From positions 1 to 64,000 of the forward strand of contig NZ_PYJQ01000007.1 of NCBI RefSeq assembly GCF_003024605.1: a stretch of DNA of 64,000 nucleotides. The letters run 5' to 3'. The DNA is from Rhizobium sp. JAB6 (GTDB lineage: Bacteria; Pseudomonadota; Alphaproteobacteria; Rhizobiales; Rhizobiaceae). The notes under the pieces were generated by a model. It saw nothing but the letters and a program-made list of their open reading frames with translations. It was not told the DNA's origin and made no database searches. Positions 10,188-19,379 of the stretch are shown piece by piece (positions within the stretch are counted from its first letter, which is position 1; the number at the start of each line of letters is the position of its first letter). The translations under genes and the position numbers were made by a program.

Positions 10188-11471
10188 ATGCTTGATATCA
10201 GATGGATTCGTGAGAATGCCGAAGCTTTCGATGCAGCGCTTGCCAAGCGCGGTGCGGAGCCTCAGTCGCAAAGCCTCATCGCGCTCGATGAGAAGCGCCG
10301 CTCCGTCATTCAGTCCGTCCAGGACATGCAGTCCCGCCGCAACGCCGCTTCGAAAGAGATCGGCGCAGCGATGGCGCAGAAGAACACAGAGGTTGCCGAA
10401 AAGCTGAAGGCCGAAGTCGCTGACATCAAGACCTCGCTGCCGGCGGCGGAAGAGGAAGAGCGCGCTCTGACGGCGGAGCTCAACGACGCACTTTCGCGCA
10501 TCCCCAACATTCCGCTGGACGACGTGCCCGTCGGCAAGGACGAGCACGACAACGTCGTCAAGCGTGTCTGGGGCGCCAAGCCGACCTGGAACCATGAACC
10601 GAAAGAACATTTCGATATCGGCGAAGCGCTGGGCTACATGGATTTCGAGCGCGCGGCAAAGCTTTCGGGCTCGCGCTTCACGGTGTTGACCTCGCAGCTT
10701 GCTCGTCTTGAACGCGCGCTTGGCCAGTTCATGCTCGATCTGCACACCGGCGAGCACGGCTACACCGAAGTCAGCGCACCGCTGATGGTACGCGACGAGG
10801 CGATGTTCGGAACCGGCCAGCTGCCGAAATTTTCCGAGGATTCCTTCAGGACCACGGACGGTCGCTGGCTGATCCCGACGGCGGAGGTTTCGCTGACCAA
10901 TCTCGTTTCTGGCGAGATCCTTGATCAAGAGAAGCTGCCCCTGCGCTTTACGGCGCTGACGCCATCCTTCCGTTCGGAAGCCGGCTCCGCCGGCCGCGAT
11001 ACGCGCGGCATGCTGCGCCAGCACCAGTTCTGGAAGTGCGAGCTGGTCTCGATCACCGATGCGGAAAGCTCCATTGCCGAACATGAGCGGATGACGGCTT
11101 GCGCGGAAGAGGTGCTGAAGCGTCTCGGCCTGCATTACCGCGTCATGACGCTGTCGACCGGCGACATGGGCTTTGGCGCACGCAAGACCTACGATCTCGA
11201 AGTCTGGCTGCCGGGGCAGGATACCTATCGCGAGATTTCGTCCTGCTCTGTCTGCGGTGATTTCCAGGCCCGGCGCATGAATGCCCGCTACCGCGGCAAG
11301 GACGACAAGAACACCAAGTTCGTCCACACGCTGAACGGCTCCGGCACCGCCGTCGGCCGCTGCCTGATCGCCGTGCTTGAGAATTATCTCAATGCGGATG
11401 GCTCGGTCACTGTCCCCGACGCACTCCTGCCATATATGGGTGGTCTGAAGAGGATCGAAAAGGCAGCATGA
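10188..11471 (+). CDS. serS: Seryl-tRNA synthetase
   Basis: Class II aminoacyl-tRNA synthetase that charges tRNA-Ser (and tRNA-Sec where present). The 427-residue protein has the expected N-terminal antiparallel coiled coil (about residues 30-100). The class II core follows, with [11 protein letters not shown], motif 2 [14 protein letters not shown] near residue 263, and motif 3 with [17 protein letters not shown] near residue 383. ATG 10188 gives [14 protein letters not shown], the usual start. surE follows after 15 bases, so the two are probably cotranscribed. Confidence 0.96.
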   Translation: MLDIRWIRENAEAFDAALAKRGAEPQSQSLIALDEKRRSVIQSVQDMQSRRNAASKEIGAAMAQKNTEVAEKLKAEVADIKTSLPAAEEEERALTAELNDALSRIPNIPLDDVPVGKDEHDNVVKRVWGAKPTWNHEPKEHFDIGEALGYMDFERAAKLSGSRFTVLTSQLARLERALGQFMLDLHTGEHGYTEVSAPLMVRDEAMFGTGQLPKFSEDSFRTTDGRWLIPTAEVSLTNLVSGEILDQEKLPLRFTALTPSFRSEAGSAGRDTRGMLRQHQFWKCELVSITDAESSIAEHERMTACAEEVLKRLGLHYRVMTLSTGDMGFGARKTYDLEVWLPGQDTYREISSCSVCGDFQARRMNARYRGKDDKNTKFVHTLNGSGTAVGRCLIAVLENYLNADGSVTVPDALLPYMGGLKRIEKAA

Positions 11472-11486
11472 TCGGGCGGTGGGGCG

Positions 11487-12251
11487 ATGCGGATTCTTCT
11501 GACCAATGATGACGGCATTCATGCCGAAGGTCTGGCGGCATTGGAGCGTATCGCCCGCACTCTGTCCGACGATGTCTGGGTCGTTGCGCCCGAGACGGAT
11601 CAGAGTGGTCTTGCCCACTCATTGAGCCTTTCCGAGCCGCTGCGCATGCGCAAGGTTTCCGAGAAGCATTATGCACTCAGGGGAACGCCGACCGATTGCG
11701 TCATCATGGCGATCCGCAAGGTGATGGATATCAAGCCGGATCTGGTGCTTTCGGGCGTCAATTCCGGCTCGAACGTCGCTGACGACGTCACCTATTCCGG
11801 CACCATCGCGGGCGCCATCGAAGGCACGCTTCAGGGCGTGCGCTCCTTCGCGCTGAGCCAGGCCTATCTCTACGAAAACGGCGCCCGGGTCGTCCCCTGG
11901 GAAGTGGCAGAGGCACATGCTCCGGCTTTGCTTAACAAGCTCATGAATGTCGATCTGTCTGACGGGACCTTCCTCAACCTGAATTTTCCGAATTGCCGTC
12001 CCGCCGAGGTCGACGGAGCGGAAGTGACTGCACAGGGCAATCTTGCATTCAACGTGCAGGTCGAGGAGCGGGCCGATGGCCGCGGCTTCCCTTATTATTG
12101 GCTTCGCTTCGGCGAGCGAAACGGTATCTTCCGTCCGGGAACCGATATTCAGGCGTTGAAACAAAATCGTATTTCGGTAACGCCTTTGAAACTCGATTTG
12201 ACGGATTATTCGGCGCAAGACCGCGTGGCGCGGGCGCTCGGCATGGAGTAG
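11487..12251 (+). CDS. surE: 5'/3'-nucleotidase SurE
   Basis: Metal-dependent nucleotidase that dephosphorylates nucleoside monophosphates and is linked to stationary-phase survival. The N-terminus ILLTNDDG carries the two metal-binding aspartates (residues 8 and 9), and SGVNSGSN near residue 92 supplies further metal ligands. The 254-residue length is normal. It lies between serS and pcm; the surE-pcm pairing is widespread in proteobacteria and often extends to an NlpD-like gene, as here. Confidence 0.95.
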   Translation: MRILLTNDDGIHAEGLAALERIARTLSDDVWVVAPETDQSGLAHSLSLSEPLRMRKVSEKHYALRGTPTDCVIMAIRKVMDIKPDLVLSGVNSGSNVADDVTYSGTIAGAIEGTLQGVRSFALSQAYLYENGARVVPWEVAEAHAPALLNKLMNVDLSDGTFLNLNFPNCRPAEVDGAEVTAQGNLAFNVQVEERADGRGFPYYWLRFGERNGIFRPGTDIQALKQNRISVTPLKLDLTDYSAQDRVARALGME

Positions 12252-12255
12252 CGGA

Positions 12256-12909
12256 TTGACACCTCGTTTGGTGGAAAAGGAAGGCTTCGCGGCCGTGGTT
12301 TTGCGGCTGCGGGCAGAGGGCATATTGGACATCGATCTGATGACGGCGGTCGAGCAGACGCCGCGCATGCCTTTTGTGCCGGTGCAGTTTGCCGATGATG
12401 CCTATTCCAGCCGGACCATCCCGATCGATTGCGGTGCCTTCATGGAAGGCATCGATCTCGTTGTTCGAATTCTTCACAGTCTGAAGATCAAGCCGGGCCA
12501 TCGCGTACTGGAAATCGGTACGGGCAGCGGTTTCACCGCTGCCGTCATGGGGCGCATCGTCGAGCGCGTGCTGACGATCGATCGCTATAAGACGCTGACG
12601 ACATCGGCGCAGCAGCGCATCGATGCGCTCGGTCTGCGCAACGTCATCATCCGTCAGGCGGACGGCAGCGCCGGCTTGCCGGGCGAGGGCACCTTCGATC
12701 GCATACTGGTCACAGCGGCCTTTACCACGATGCCGCGCTTCTATGCCGAACAGCTGGTGTCCGGCGGCTCGATGATAGCCCCGCTTATCGTCGATGAGCA
12801 TACGTGTCGCCTGGTGCGTCTGACGAAGACGGGAAGCCGATTCGAGCGCGAAGAATTATTCGACGTTCCCTATCAGCCCATCGTCCCGATGCTCGCCTCC
12901 TATCTTTGA
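12256..12909 (+). CDS. pcm: Protein-L-isoaspartate O-methyltransferase
   Basis: SAM-dependent methyltransferase that repairs isoaspartyl residues in aged proteins. The SAM-binding motif I is VLEIGTGSGF near residue 87, and the N-terminal MPFVPVQFADDAYS segment resembles the substrate-binding region of the family. The 217-residue length fits. The likely start is TTG 12256, four bases after the surE stop and preceded by GGAG within the surE end. A weak hairpin terminator follows. Confidence 0.92.
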   Translation: MTPRLVEKEGFAAVVLRLRAEGILDIDLMTAVEQTPRMPFVPVQFADDAYSSRTIPIDCGAFMEGIDLVVRILHSLKIKPGHRVLEIGTGSGFTAAVMGRIVERVLTIDRYKTLTTSAQQRIDALGLRNVIIRQADGSAGLPGEGTFDRILVTAAFTTMPRFYAEQLVSGGSMIAPLIVDEHTCRLVRLTKTGSRFEREELFDVPYQPIVPMLASYL

Positions 12910-12933
12910 GGCTCAATTCGGGCTGATGCCTTT

Positions 12934-12966
12934 GTGAAACGGGCGGTTGGCGCCGTTTCATTTTCT
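12934..12966 (+). terminator. Possible terminator after pcm
   Basis: A 7-bp stem, GAAACGG (12936-12942) with CCGTTTC (12953-12959), is followed by ATTTTC. The stem is short and the T tract imperfect, so this is a tentative call. Confidence 0.45.
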
Positions 12967-13078
12967 ATGGTTAGCAATTCCTCAAAAAAACACATGCGAC
13001 ACCAGTGCTTTAACCGCATGGTAAGATTAACGCGCTTTAATCGACCCATAATCGGTTGCGTCTTAAGTGGGTCGAGTC

Positions 13079-14773
13079 ATGGGTTTCAGTCTTTCTTCAA
13101 ACGTCAGCAAATCGGCAGGGAAAGTCCTGGTGGCCATTCTTCTGGCGAGCACTGCCACAGCTTGCAGTTCGGACACGACCCGCTTCAGCGGTCTCTTCCG
13201 TAAGACGGACAATGTAACGACCGGCTCGATCAATCGCCGCAGTCTCAATGGCCCGAACGGCGACCCGGTGCCGCGTGCCGACGTCGCTCAGGCGGGCGGC
13301 TACAGCCAGCAGGATTATTCGCAGCAGAGCGCGCCGGTGTCGCAACCATATCCGAATTCTCCGGCTCGCTATAACCCATCCTACTCCAGTGCACGGGCTT
13401 CGACCGCGCCTGTCGCAATTCAGCGCACCGATCTCGCTCCTCCGAGCGCTTCCGCCAGCGCCGGCAATTCTCGTCGGATGCCGCGGGCGGAGTCCGAGGC
13501 AATGGCGCAGCCTTTCCCCGCATCTCGCAACAATAACGGTTCCCGTGCCGCGCCGGCGCTTGCTCCCGATACAATGTCGACCGGCACGATCAAGGCCGCC
13601 GCCGCGCAGCAGATGTCTCCTGGCTGGACGACGGTCAATGCTCCGAGCGTAACGCTGCATCAGGGTGAGAATATTGCACTGCTGTCGCGCCGCTACGGTG
13701 TTCCGGAAAAGGAAATCCTGCGCGCGAACGGTCTGCGCAATGGTGCCGCCGCGCAGCCAGGCCAGCAGATCATCATCCCGACGATGAATGGCGCAGGTGT
13801 TTCGGGTCCGGCCAAGATGGCCGCTGAAGCGACGGACCTTTCCAAGGGTGGCAAGATGCCCGGCCCGGCCAAGGCGCCGCAGCAGGAAGCACTTGCTCTG
13901 CCTTCCGGCAACCAGATGCGCGGCAAGTCCCAGGCCGGCCTTGCTGATCCCAATAAGCTCGCGGCCGGTAATGGCAAAGGTCCGACGCCGAAGGGGACCT
14001 ATGTCGTCAAGCCGGGTGACTCGCTGGCAAGAATCGCGAAGGAAAGCGGCGTTTCCGTCGCCGAACTGAAGCGTGCGAACAACATGCAGGCTGGCGACAG
14101 CATTCGCATCGGCCAGGCGCTCGCATTGCCGCACGGTGGCGTAGCCGCCGCGGATCCGGTCAAGACTGCGTCCATCGAACCCCAGAAGGCTTCCGCCAAA
14201 CCAGGTGCGCTGCCTGTAGAGCCGAAGCAGGCCGCTGCCGACCCGGCCGCCAAGCAGGCGCCCAAGACGGTAGCGCATGCAGATACGGAAGCGGATGCCC
14301 CTGCCAAGCCGAAGGAAGTCGCCTCCGCTTCGCCAAGCCAGTCCATCAATGATGCCGCAAAGTCGGATGCGCAGGCCGATGCGCCTGAGGCAACCGGTAT
14401 CGGCAAGTATCGCTGGCCGGTTCGCGGTGCGGTCGTTGCCGGCTATGGCGCCAACGTCAACGGTAGCCGCAACGACGGGATCGACATCTCCGTTCCCGAG
14501 GGCACGCCGATCAAGGCTGCCGAAAACGGCGTCGTTATCTATGCCGGCAATGGCCTGAAGGAGCTCGGCAACACGGTTCTCGTCCGCCACGACGACGGCA
14601 CGGTTACGGTTTACGGCCACGCCGATGCGCTGAACGTCAGCCGCGGCCAGAAGGTTCAGCGCGGCCAGACGCTGGCAACGTCGGGCATGAGCGGCAATGT
14701 CAGCCAGCCGCAGCTGCACTTCGAAGTCCGTAAGAATTCGGCTCCGGTCAACCCAATGACGTTCCTTGAATAG
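13079..14773 (+). CDS. LysM/LytM (M23-like) lipoprotein, NlpD/DipM type
   Basis: Envelope lipoprotein of about 564 residues. The signal peptide ends at a lipobox with Cys29 (ASTATAC). Two LysM peptidoglycan-binding domains follow, near residues 183-235 and 307-352 (TYVVKPGDSLARIAKESGV), then a C-terminal LytM/M23 domain (about 444-564). The first zinc-ligand motif HxxxD of active M23 peptidases is replaced by NDGID (N in place of H), and the HxH motif reads QLHFEV, keeping only one His. The domain is therefore likely to be catalytically dead and to act as an amidase activator like E. coli NlpD/EnvC or Caulobacter DipM. ATG 13079 was chosen over GTG 13067. The gene ends at a strong terminator. 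Confidence 0.88.
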   Translation: MGFSLSSNVSKSAGKVLVAILLASTATACSSDTTRFSGLFRKTDNVTTGSINRRSLNGPNGDPVPRADVAQAGGYSQQDYSQQSAPVSQPYPNSPARYNPSYSSARASTAPVAIQRTDLAPPSASASAGNSRRMPRAESEAMAQPFPASRNNNGSRAAPALAPDTMSTGTIKAAAAQQMSPGWTTVNAPSVTLHQGENIALLSRRYGVPEKEILRANGLRNGAAAQPGQQIIIPTMNGAGVSGPAKMAAEATDLSKGGKMPGPAKAPQQEALALPSGNQMRGKSQAGLADPNKLAAGNGKGPTPKGTYVVKPGDSLARIAKESGVSVAELKRANNMQAGDSIRIGQALALPHGGVAAADPVKTASIEPQKASAKPGALPVEPKQAAADPAAKQAPKTVAHADTEADAPAKPKEVASASPSQSINDAAKSDAQADAPEATGIGKYRWPVRGAVVAGYGANVNGSRNDGIDISVPEGTPIKAAENGVVIYAGNGLKELGNTVLVRHDDGTVTVYGHADALNVSRGQKVQRGQTLATSGMSGNVSQPQLHFEVRKNSAPVNPMTFLE

Positions 14774-14796
14774 GGTAGTGCGTCTCAAGGACTCTG

Positions 14797-14826
14797 CAAA
14801 AAGCCCGGTCAGTGCCGGGCTTTTTG
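14797..14826. terminator. Bidirectional Rho-independent terminator between convergent genes
   Basis: A perfect 12-bp inverted repeat, CAAAAAGCCCGG (14797-14808) with CCGGGCTTTTTG (14815-14826), has a 6-base loop. It has a T run on both strands and lies between the convergent LytM lipoprotein gene and the DUF815 ATPase gene. Confidence 0.9.
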
Positions 14827-14844
14827 TCGTTTGTGGCTCCGAGA

Positions 14845-15717
14845 TCAGTCGCGATCGAGCATGATGCGCAGCCGGCCGGCAAGATCCTGGATATATTGCC
14901 AGGCGACACGGCCGGACCGGGCGCCGCGGGTCGTCGCCCATTCAAGCGCCTCGTGATGCATCTGCGCGCGGTCGAGATCGAGCTTGAAGTGATCGGCATA
15001 GGCATCGATCATCTGCAGATAATCTTCCTGGCTGCATCTGTGGAAGCCGAGCCAGAGACCGAAGCGATCGGAGAGCGAAACTTTCTCCTCGACGGCTTCC
15101 GAAGGATTGATGGCGGTCGACTGTTCGTTTTCCATCATGTGGCGCGGCAATAAGTGGCGGCGGTTGGAGGTCGCGTAAAACAGCACATTATTCGGCCGCC
15201 CTTCCACGCCGCCATCCAGCGCCGCCTTCAGTGACTTGTAAGCTGTATCGTCGTGGTCGAAGGAGAGATCGTCGCAGAAGATGATGATGCGATGCGGCGT
15301 CGCCTTCAATATATCGAGCAGCACCGGTAGCGAGGAAATGTCTTCGCGATGGACTTCGATCAGTTTTAGCGACACGCCGGTCGCCCGCCGTACATCTTCA
15401 TGCACCGCTTTGACGAGCGAGGATTTGCCCATGCCGCGTGCGCCCCAGAGCAGCACGTTGTTGGCCGCAAACCCTTCCGCGAAACGCAATGTATTCTCGT
15501 GCAGAATATCGCGAACATGATCGACGCCGCGGATGAGGGTGAGCGCCACCCGGTTCGGCCGCGGGACCGGTTGTAGATAAAGTCGGGCAGGGACCCAGAC
15601 GAAGCAATCGGCGGCATTCCAGTCGTTGACGGCAGGGGCTGGCCCGGCCAGGCGTTCGACAGCGTCGGCAAGGCGACGGACTTCGGCAAGGATCAGGGCG
15701 TTTTGGTCTTCAGTCAC
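14845..15717 (-). CDS. DUF815-family AAA-type ATPase
   Basis: A 290-residue P-loop ATPase of the DUF815 family, whose role is not established. The Walker A motif is GARGMGKSS (residues 92-100) and Walker B is RIIIFCDDLSF (about 143-153). YATSNRRHLLPRHM near residue 205 matches the AAA sensor region, and SLSDRFGLWLGFH follows. It is transcribed opposite to all neighbours and converges on the LytM lipoprotein gene across a shared terminator. The start ATG 15717 is preceded by AGGAGGAAACGGTG-type sequence on the minus strand, a strong ribosome binding site. Family assignment is firm; function is unknown. Confidence 0.88.
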   Translation of the reverse strand: MTEDQNALILAEVRRLADAVERLAGPAPAVNDWNAADCFVWVPARLYLQPVPRPNRVALTLIRGVDHVRDILHENTLRFAEGFAANNVLLWGARGMGKSSLVKAVHEDVRRATGVSLKLIEVHREDISSLPVLLDILKATPHRIIIFCDDLSFDHDDTAYKSLKAALDGGVEGRPNNVLFYATSNRRHLLPRHMMENEQSTAINPSEAVEEKVSLSDRFGLWLGFHRCSQEDYLQMIDAYADHFKLDLDRAQMHHEALEWATTRGARSGRVAWQYIQDLAGRLRIMLDRD

Positions 15718-15923
15718 CGTTTCCTCCTGAATATTGAACAGGAAAGTCGTAAAATGCGCGCGCTGTCTTGCCGGGTATCATGCTCCTTTGGGAGCTGAAA
15801 GGCTAACAGACCGGGAAAACGGTACGGTTGACGGCTGTTTTTGTTGCATTCGCCATACGTGTAACTATATTCCGGCCACCTGACGCGGGGCCTGTTCCCG
15901 CTCGGAATTCAAGGGAGTTCTCG

Positions 15924-16271
15924 ATGTTTATCACCAACGCATATGCGCAGAGCGCGACAGATTCGGCCGCGAGTGCCTTCGGCGGTTCCGGCTTTGAAAT
16001 GATCATCCTGTTTGTGCCGCTGATGGTCGTTTGGTATTTCCTTCTCATCCGCCCGCAGCGCGCGCAGGCGAAGAAGCGTGACGAGATCCTGAAGAATATC
16101 CGCCGCGGCGATCAGATCGTCACCAGCGGCATCGTCGGCAAGGTCACCAAGGTCGTCGACGACAAGGAACTGGAAGTCGAGATCGCCGAAGGCGTGCGCA
16201 TCCGCGTCGTTCGCAGCGCCATTTCCGAGGTTCGCGTCAAGGGTGAGCCCGTCAAGGCGGACGCTGCGTAA
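15924..16271 (+). CDS. yajC: Preprotein translocase accessory subunit YajC
   Basis: Small inner-membrane protein that associates with SecDF. The 115-residue protein has a single membrane helix (MIILFVPLMVVWYFLLIRPQ) near residues 25-44, followed by the conserved cytoplasmic segment with KNIRRGDQIVTSGIVGKV. ATG 15924 is preceded by AAGGGAGTTCTCG. It is followed after 158 bases by secDF, the usual order. Confidence 0.95.
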   Translation: MFITNAYAQSATDSAASAFGGSGFEMIILFVPLMVVWYFLLIRPQRAQAKKRDEILKNIRRGDQIVTSGIVGKVTKVVDDKELEVEIAEGVRIRVVRSAISEVRVKGEPVKADAA

Positions 16272-16429
16272 GGCTCCTCCCGAAAGGCGGCTCCCGCCGC
16301 TGCTGCGCATTTTCGAAATTCGAGATCGACTTTCTTGAAGGACTGTGCACAAATTCAAGGTGTTACTGCGCCCGTTGCATTTTCTGTCGAAAGTGGGCGC
16401 AGTAGGGGAAGCCCTAATTCGAGAGAACG

Positions 16430-19363
16430 ATGCTGCACGTCTCCTGGTGGAAGACCGCCCTAATCTGGTTCGTCGTTCTCTTGAGCGTGCTTCTGGCCGC
16501 TCCCAACCTGCTTGGCGAGCGCGCGCTTTCATCCATTCCGGCATGGTGGGCACATCGAAAGATCGAGCTAGGTCTCGATCTTCGCGGCGGATCGCATCTG
16601 CTGCTGAAGATGGAACGCGGCGATGTCGAGAGGGATCGCCTGGAAAACATCGTCGGGGATATCTCGACGCGGCTGCGCACCGTCAATGTCGCCTATTCGG
16701 GCCTGACCGGCACCGGGCGCAAGATCCAGCTTCGCATCAGCGACCCAGCGCAAGTCCAGACCGCCTTGACGGCACTGCGGCCGTTGACATCAGGAGCGGA
16801 TAAGCCATCCGTGGTTCTGTCCCAAGGGGACAACGGCGCGCTGACGCTCGATATCACCGATGCCGACATCGACAGCCATGTGTCGGCTGCGGCCGCGCGT
16901 GCGATGAAGGTCATCCACGCCCGCATAGCACAGCTCGGCGTAGGCGAGCCCGTAATCCGCAGGCAAGGAGCCGACCGCATCGTCGTGCAGGTGCCTGATC
17001 TTGCCGATGCCCAGCGGCTGAAAAACCTTCTCGGCCAGCCCGCCAAACTCAGCTTCCGACTGACCGATCAGTCGATGTCGGTCCAGGACGCCATGGACAA
17101 ACAGCCGCCGGCCGGATCCGACGTGCTGTTTTCCGAAGACGATCCGCCCGTCGGCTATCTGGTCCAGCGGCAGCCGTTGCTCTCGAACATCGATTTTTCG
17201 GATGCCGTCGCGGTCGTCGATAATCAGAAGGGCGAGGGCACCGTCTCCGTCAAACTGACGCCGGAGGCGACCCATCGCTTCGCGCAGGCGACGGCCAGCA
17301 ATCTCGGCAAGATCATCGTCGTCGTGCTTGACGATCAGGTCATCTCCGCCGCCTCGCTGAAGACGGTCATTGCAACCGGTGAGATCGACGTTCCCGGAGA
17401 TTTCACCGCTCAGGGCGCACAGGATCTGACCGTCATGATCAAGAGCGGCCCGCTGCCGGCAACGCTGACGACGGTCGAGGAGCGCACCATTCAGCCGGGC
17501 CTTGGCGGAGAAACGGCGCGTTACGGCCTAGTTGCCTGCATTGCCGCCGCCATCTTCGTTGCTGCCTTGATGATCGGCTTCTACCGCCTGCTCGGCATCA
17601 TCGCGACCATATCGCTTGTCATCAACATGGTCATGGTCGCGGCCCTCATGGGACTGCTCGGCATCACGCTGACCTTGCCTGGCGTCGCCGCGATCGTTCT
17701 CATCATCGGCATCGGTCTCGATGCGCTGGTGCTGATCTATGAGCGCGTGCGCGAGGAGGAGAAGAAGACCCATCTTCTCGTCGACGCGCTGCGCCACGGC
17801 TTCAACCGGGCGGCGGCGACCGTTGCCGATGCCAATCTGACGGTTCTGATCGTTGCAGCCATTCTTTTCTATGCGAGCACCGGTGCGGTGCGCGGCTTTG
17901 CCGCCACGTTGATGGTCGGCGTTATCTCGACCTTCTTCACTTCCTGCTTCGTCACGCGGTCGTTGGTGAATATGTGGATCTCACGCCGCAAGCCGCGCAC
18001 TTTGCTGGTTGGCGTGCGCAGCGGTATTTTCGATAATGCCAATATCCGCTTCATGGGCATCCGCCGCTATACGTTTACGGTCTCCGCCGCGCTTTCCGTT
18101 GCCACACTCATTGCTTTCGCGACGGTCGGAATGCATCTCGGCATCGATTTTGCCGGGGGATCGATCATCCAGGTCCGCGCCAAGCAGGGTGTCGCCGACG
18201 TTGCGGATATTCAGACGCGCCTGGAGGCCGTCGTACCTGGCGACGTGCGCGTCGAGCGGCTGGCCGATCGGCTTGGCGCCGTGATTCGCGTCCACGCGCA
18301 GGACGGCGGCGAGAATGCTGAACAATCGGCCGTTTCCCTCGTGCAGGACGAATTGGGCAAGACCTATAATTTCTCTCGTGTGGAGGTGGTCGGTCCAGCC
18401 GTATCGGGCGAGATCACCACGACGGCCTCCCTTGCCGTCCTCGCGGCGCTGGCGGCGATCCTAATCTACATCTGGCTACGGTTCGAATGGCAGTTCGCGG
18501 TCGGCGCGATCATCGCGACGCTGCACGACGTCATCCTGACGCTCGGCCTGTTCGTGCTGTCAGGCATGGAATTCAACATGACCGGCATTGCCGCGATCCT
18601 GACCATCGTCGGCTACTCGCTGAATGACACCGTTGTCGTCTATGACCGCATGCGCGAGAATCTGAAGCGCTATTCGCAGATGCCGCTGCCGATTTTGATC
18701 GATGCCTCCATCAATCAGACGCTATCTCGTACCATTCTGACATCCGCGACCACGTTTCTGGCGCTGCTCGCGCTCTATATTTTCGGCGGCGAGGTGATTC
18801 GTGCCTTCACCTTCGTCCTGCTTTTCGGCGTCGCTGTGGGCACTTTCTCGTCGATTTATATTGCGGCGCCCGTGCTGATCCTGTTCAAGCTGCGTCCGGA
18901 CAAGTTCCAGACCGGCGGCGAAAGCAATGGACCCGCGGCCGGCAATATCCAGTCAGGCAAACCAGCGTGTGAGACAGTGGCTAAAGGTATAGAAATCCGA
19001 AACGCGCATTTCCCCGGGCGCGCACCGATCGACGCTTACGGCAATGGTGGTTTCCGCTTTGCAGACATGTCGCATCGCGGTTCGCTGCTGTGCCTGCCTT
19101 CTGGCATCTACGGTTGGGACATGCTGCAGGGCGACGCGCTGACGCCGGACCGCTTCCAGAAGGTTCTCGATGAAGCCGCGGAAATAGAAGTGCTGCTGGT
19201 CGGCACTGGCACGGAGCTGCGTCCGCTGCCGGCCGATCTCAAGGCGGCACTGCGCTCCAAGCAGATTTCCTCCGATCCGATGAGCACCGGCGCCGCCGTG
19301 CGCACCTTCAACATCATGCTTTCCGAATCGCGCGCCGTGGCGGCGGCGCTGATTGCCGTTTGA
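16430..19363 (+). CDS. secDF: SecDF protein-export membrane protein, fused in frame to an Mth938-like domain
   Basis: The first 840 or so residues are a single-chain SecDF, which uses the proton-motive force to help complete Sec-dependent export. The SecD start is seen as LGLDLRGGSHLLL, the SecD membrane block around residues 365-520, the SecF periplasmic entry as GIDFAGGSII near residue 570, and a second membrane block around 665-820. The frame then continues without a stop through IQSGKPACETVAKG into an Mth938-like domain (residues 850-977; NDUFAF3 family), giving 977 residues, longer than a SecDF alone. GTG 18977 could serve as an independent start for the Mth938 part. Whether one or two proteins are made cannot be decided here. 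The phytoene-synthase-like gene starts 16 bases after the stop. Confidence 0.9.
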   Translation: MLHVSWWKTALIWFVVLLSVLLAAPNLLGERALSSIPAWWAHRKIELGLDLRGGSHLLLKMERGDVERDRLENIVGDISTRLRTVNVAYSGLTGTGRKIQLRISDPAQVQTALTALRPLTSGADKPSVVLSQGDNGALTLDITDADIDSHVSAAAARAMKVIHARIAQLGVGEPVIRRQGADRIVVQVPDLADAQRLKNLLGQPAKLSFRLTDQSMSVQDAMDKQPPAGSDVLFSEDDPPVGYLVQRQPLLSNIDFSDAVAVVDNQKGEGTVSVKLTPEATHRFAQATASNLGKIIVVVLDDQVISAASLKTVIATGEIDVPGDFTAQGAQDLTVMIKSGPLPATLTTVEERTIQPGLGGETARYGLVACIAAAIFVAALMIGFYRLLGIIATISLVINMVMVAALMGLLGITLTLPGVAAIVLIIGIGLDALVLIYERVREEEKKTHLLVDALRHGFNRAAATVADANLTVLIVAAILFYASTGAVRGFAATLMVGVISTFFTSCFVTRSLVNMWISRRKPRTLLVGVRSGIFDNANIRFMGIRRYTFTVSAALSVATLIAFATVGMHLGIDFAGGSIIQVRAKQGVADVADIQTRLEAVVPGDVRVERLADRLGAVIRVHAQDGGENAEQSAVSLVQDELGKTYNFSRVEVVGPAVSGEITTTASLAVLAALAAILIYIWLRFEWQFAVGAIIATLHDVILTLGLFVLSGMEFNMTGIAAILTIVGYSLNDTVVVYDRMRENLKRYSQMPLPILIDASINQTLSRTILTSATTFLALLALYIFGGEVIRAFTFVLLFGVAVGTFSSIYIAAPVLILFKLRPDKFQTGGESNGPAAGNIQSGKPACETVAKGIEIRNAHFPGRAPIDAYGNGGFRFADMSHRGSLLCLPSGIYGWDMLQGDALTPDRFQKVLDEAAEIEVLLVGTGTELRPLPADLKAALRSKQISSDPMSTGAAVRTFNIMLSESRAVAAALIAV
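18977..19363 (+). other. Mth938-like (DUF498/NDUFAF3-type) domain, in frame with secDF; possible separate CDS from GTG 18977
   Basis: This segment encodes about 128 residues (KGIEIRNAHFPGRAPIDAYG near the start, SGIYGWD in the middle) typical of the Mth938 family, whose human member NDUFAF3 is a complex I assembly factor. In many alpha-proteobacteria I expect this to be a separate gene after secDF. Inserting one G before TGTGAG at 18968 would give GTG TGA, ending SecDF just before the GTG at 18977. That is consistent with a one-base loss having joined the two genes, but it is inference. Confidence 0.65.
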
Positions 19364-19379
19364 CCCTTGGATCAAGAGT

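Noticed and set aside
13097..14941. Minus-strand open frame of 614 codons opposite the LytM lipoprotein gene
   Set aside because: Antisense shadow with Arg-rich, low-information sequence, and it crosses the shared terminator.
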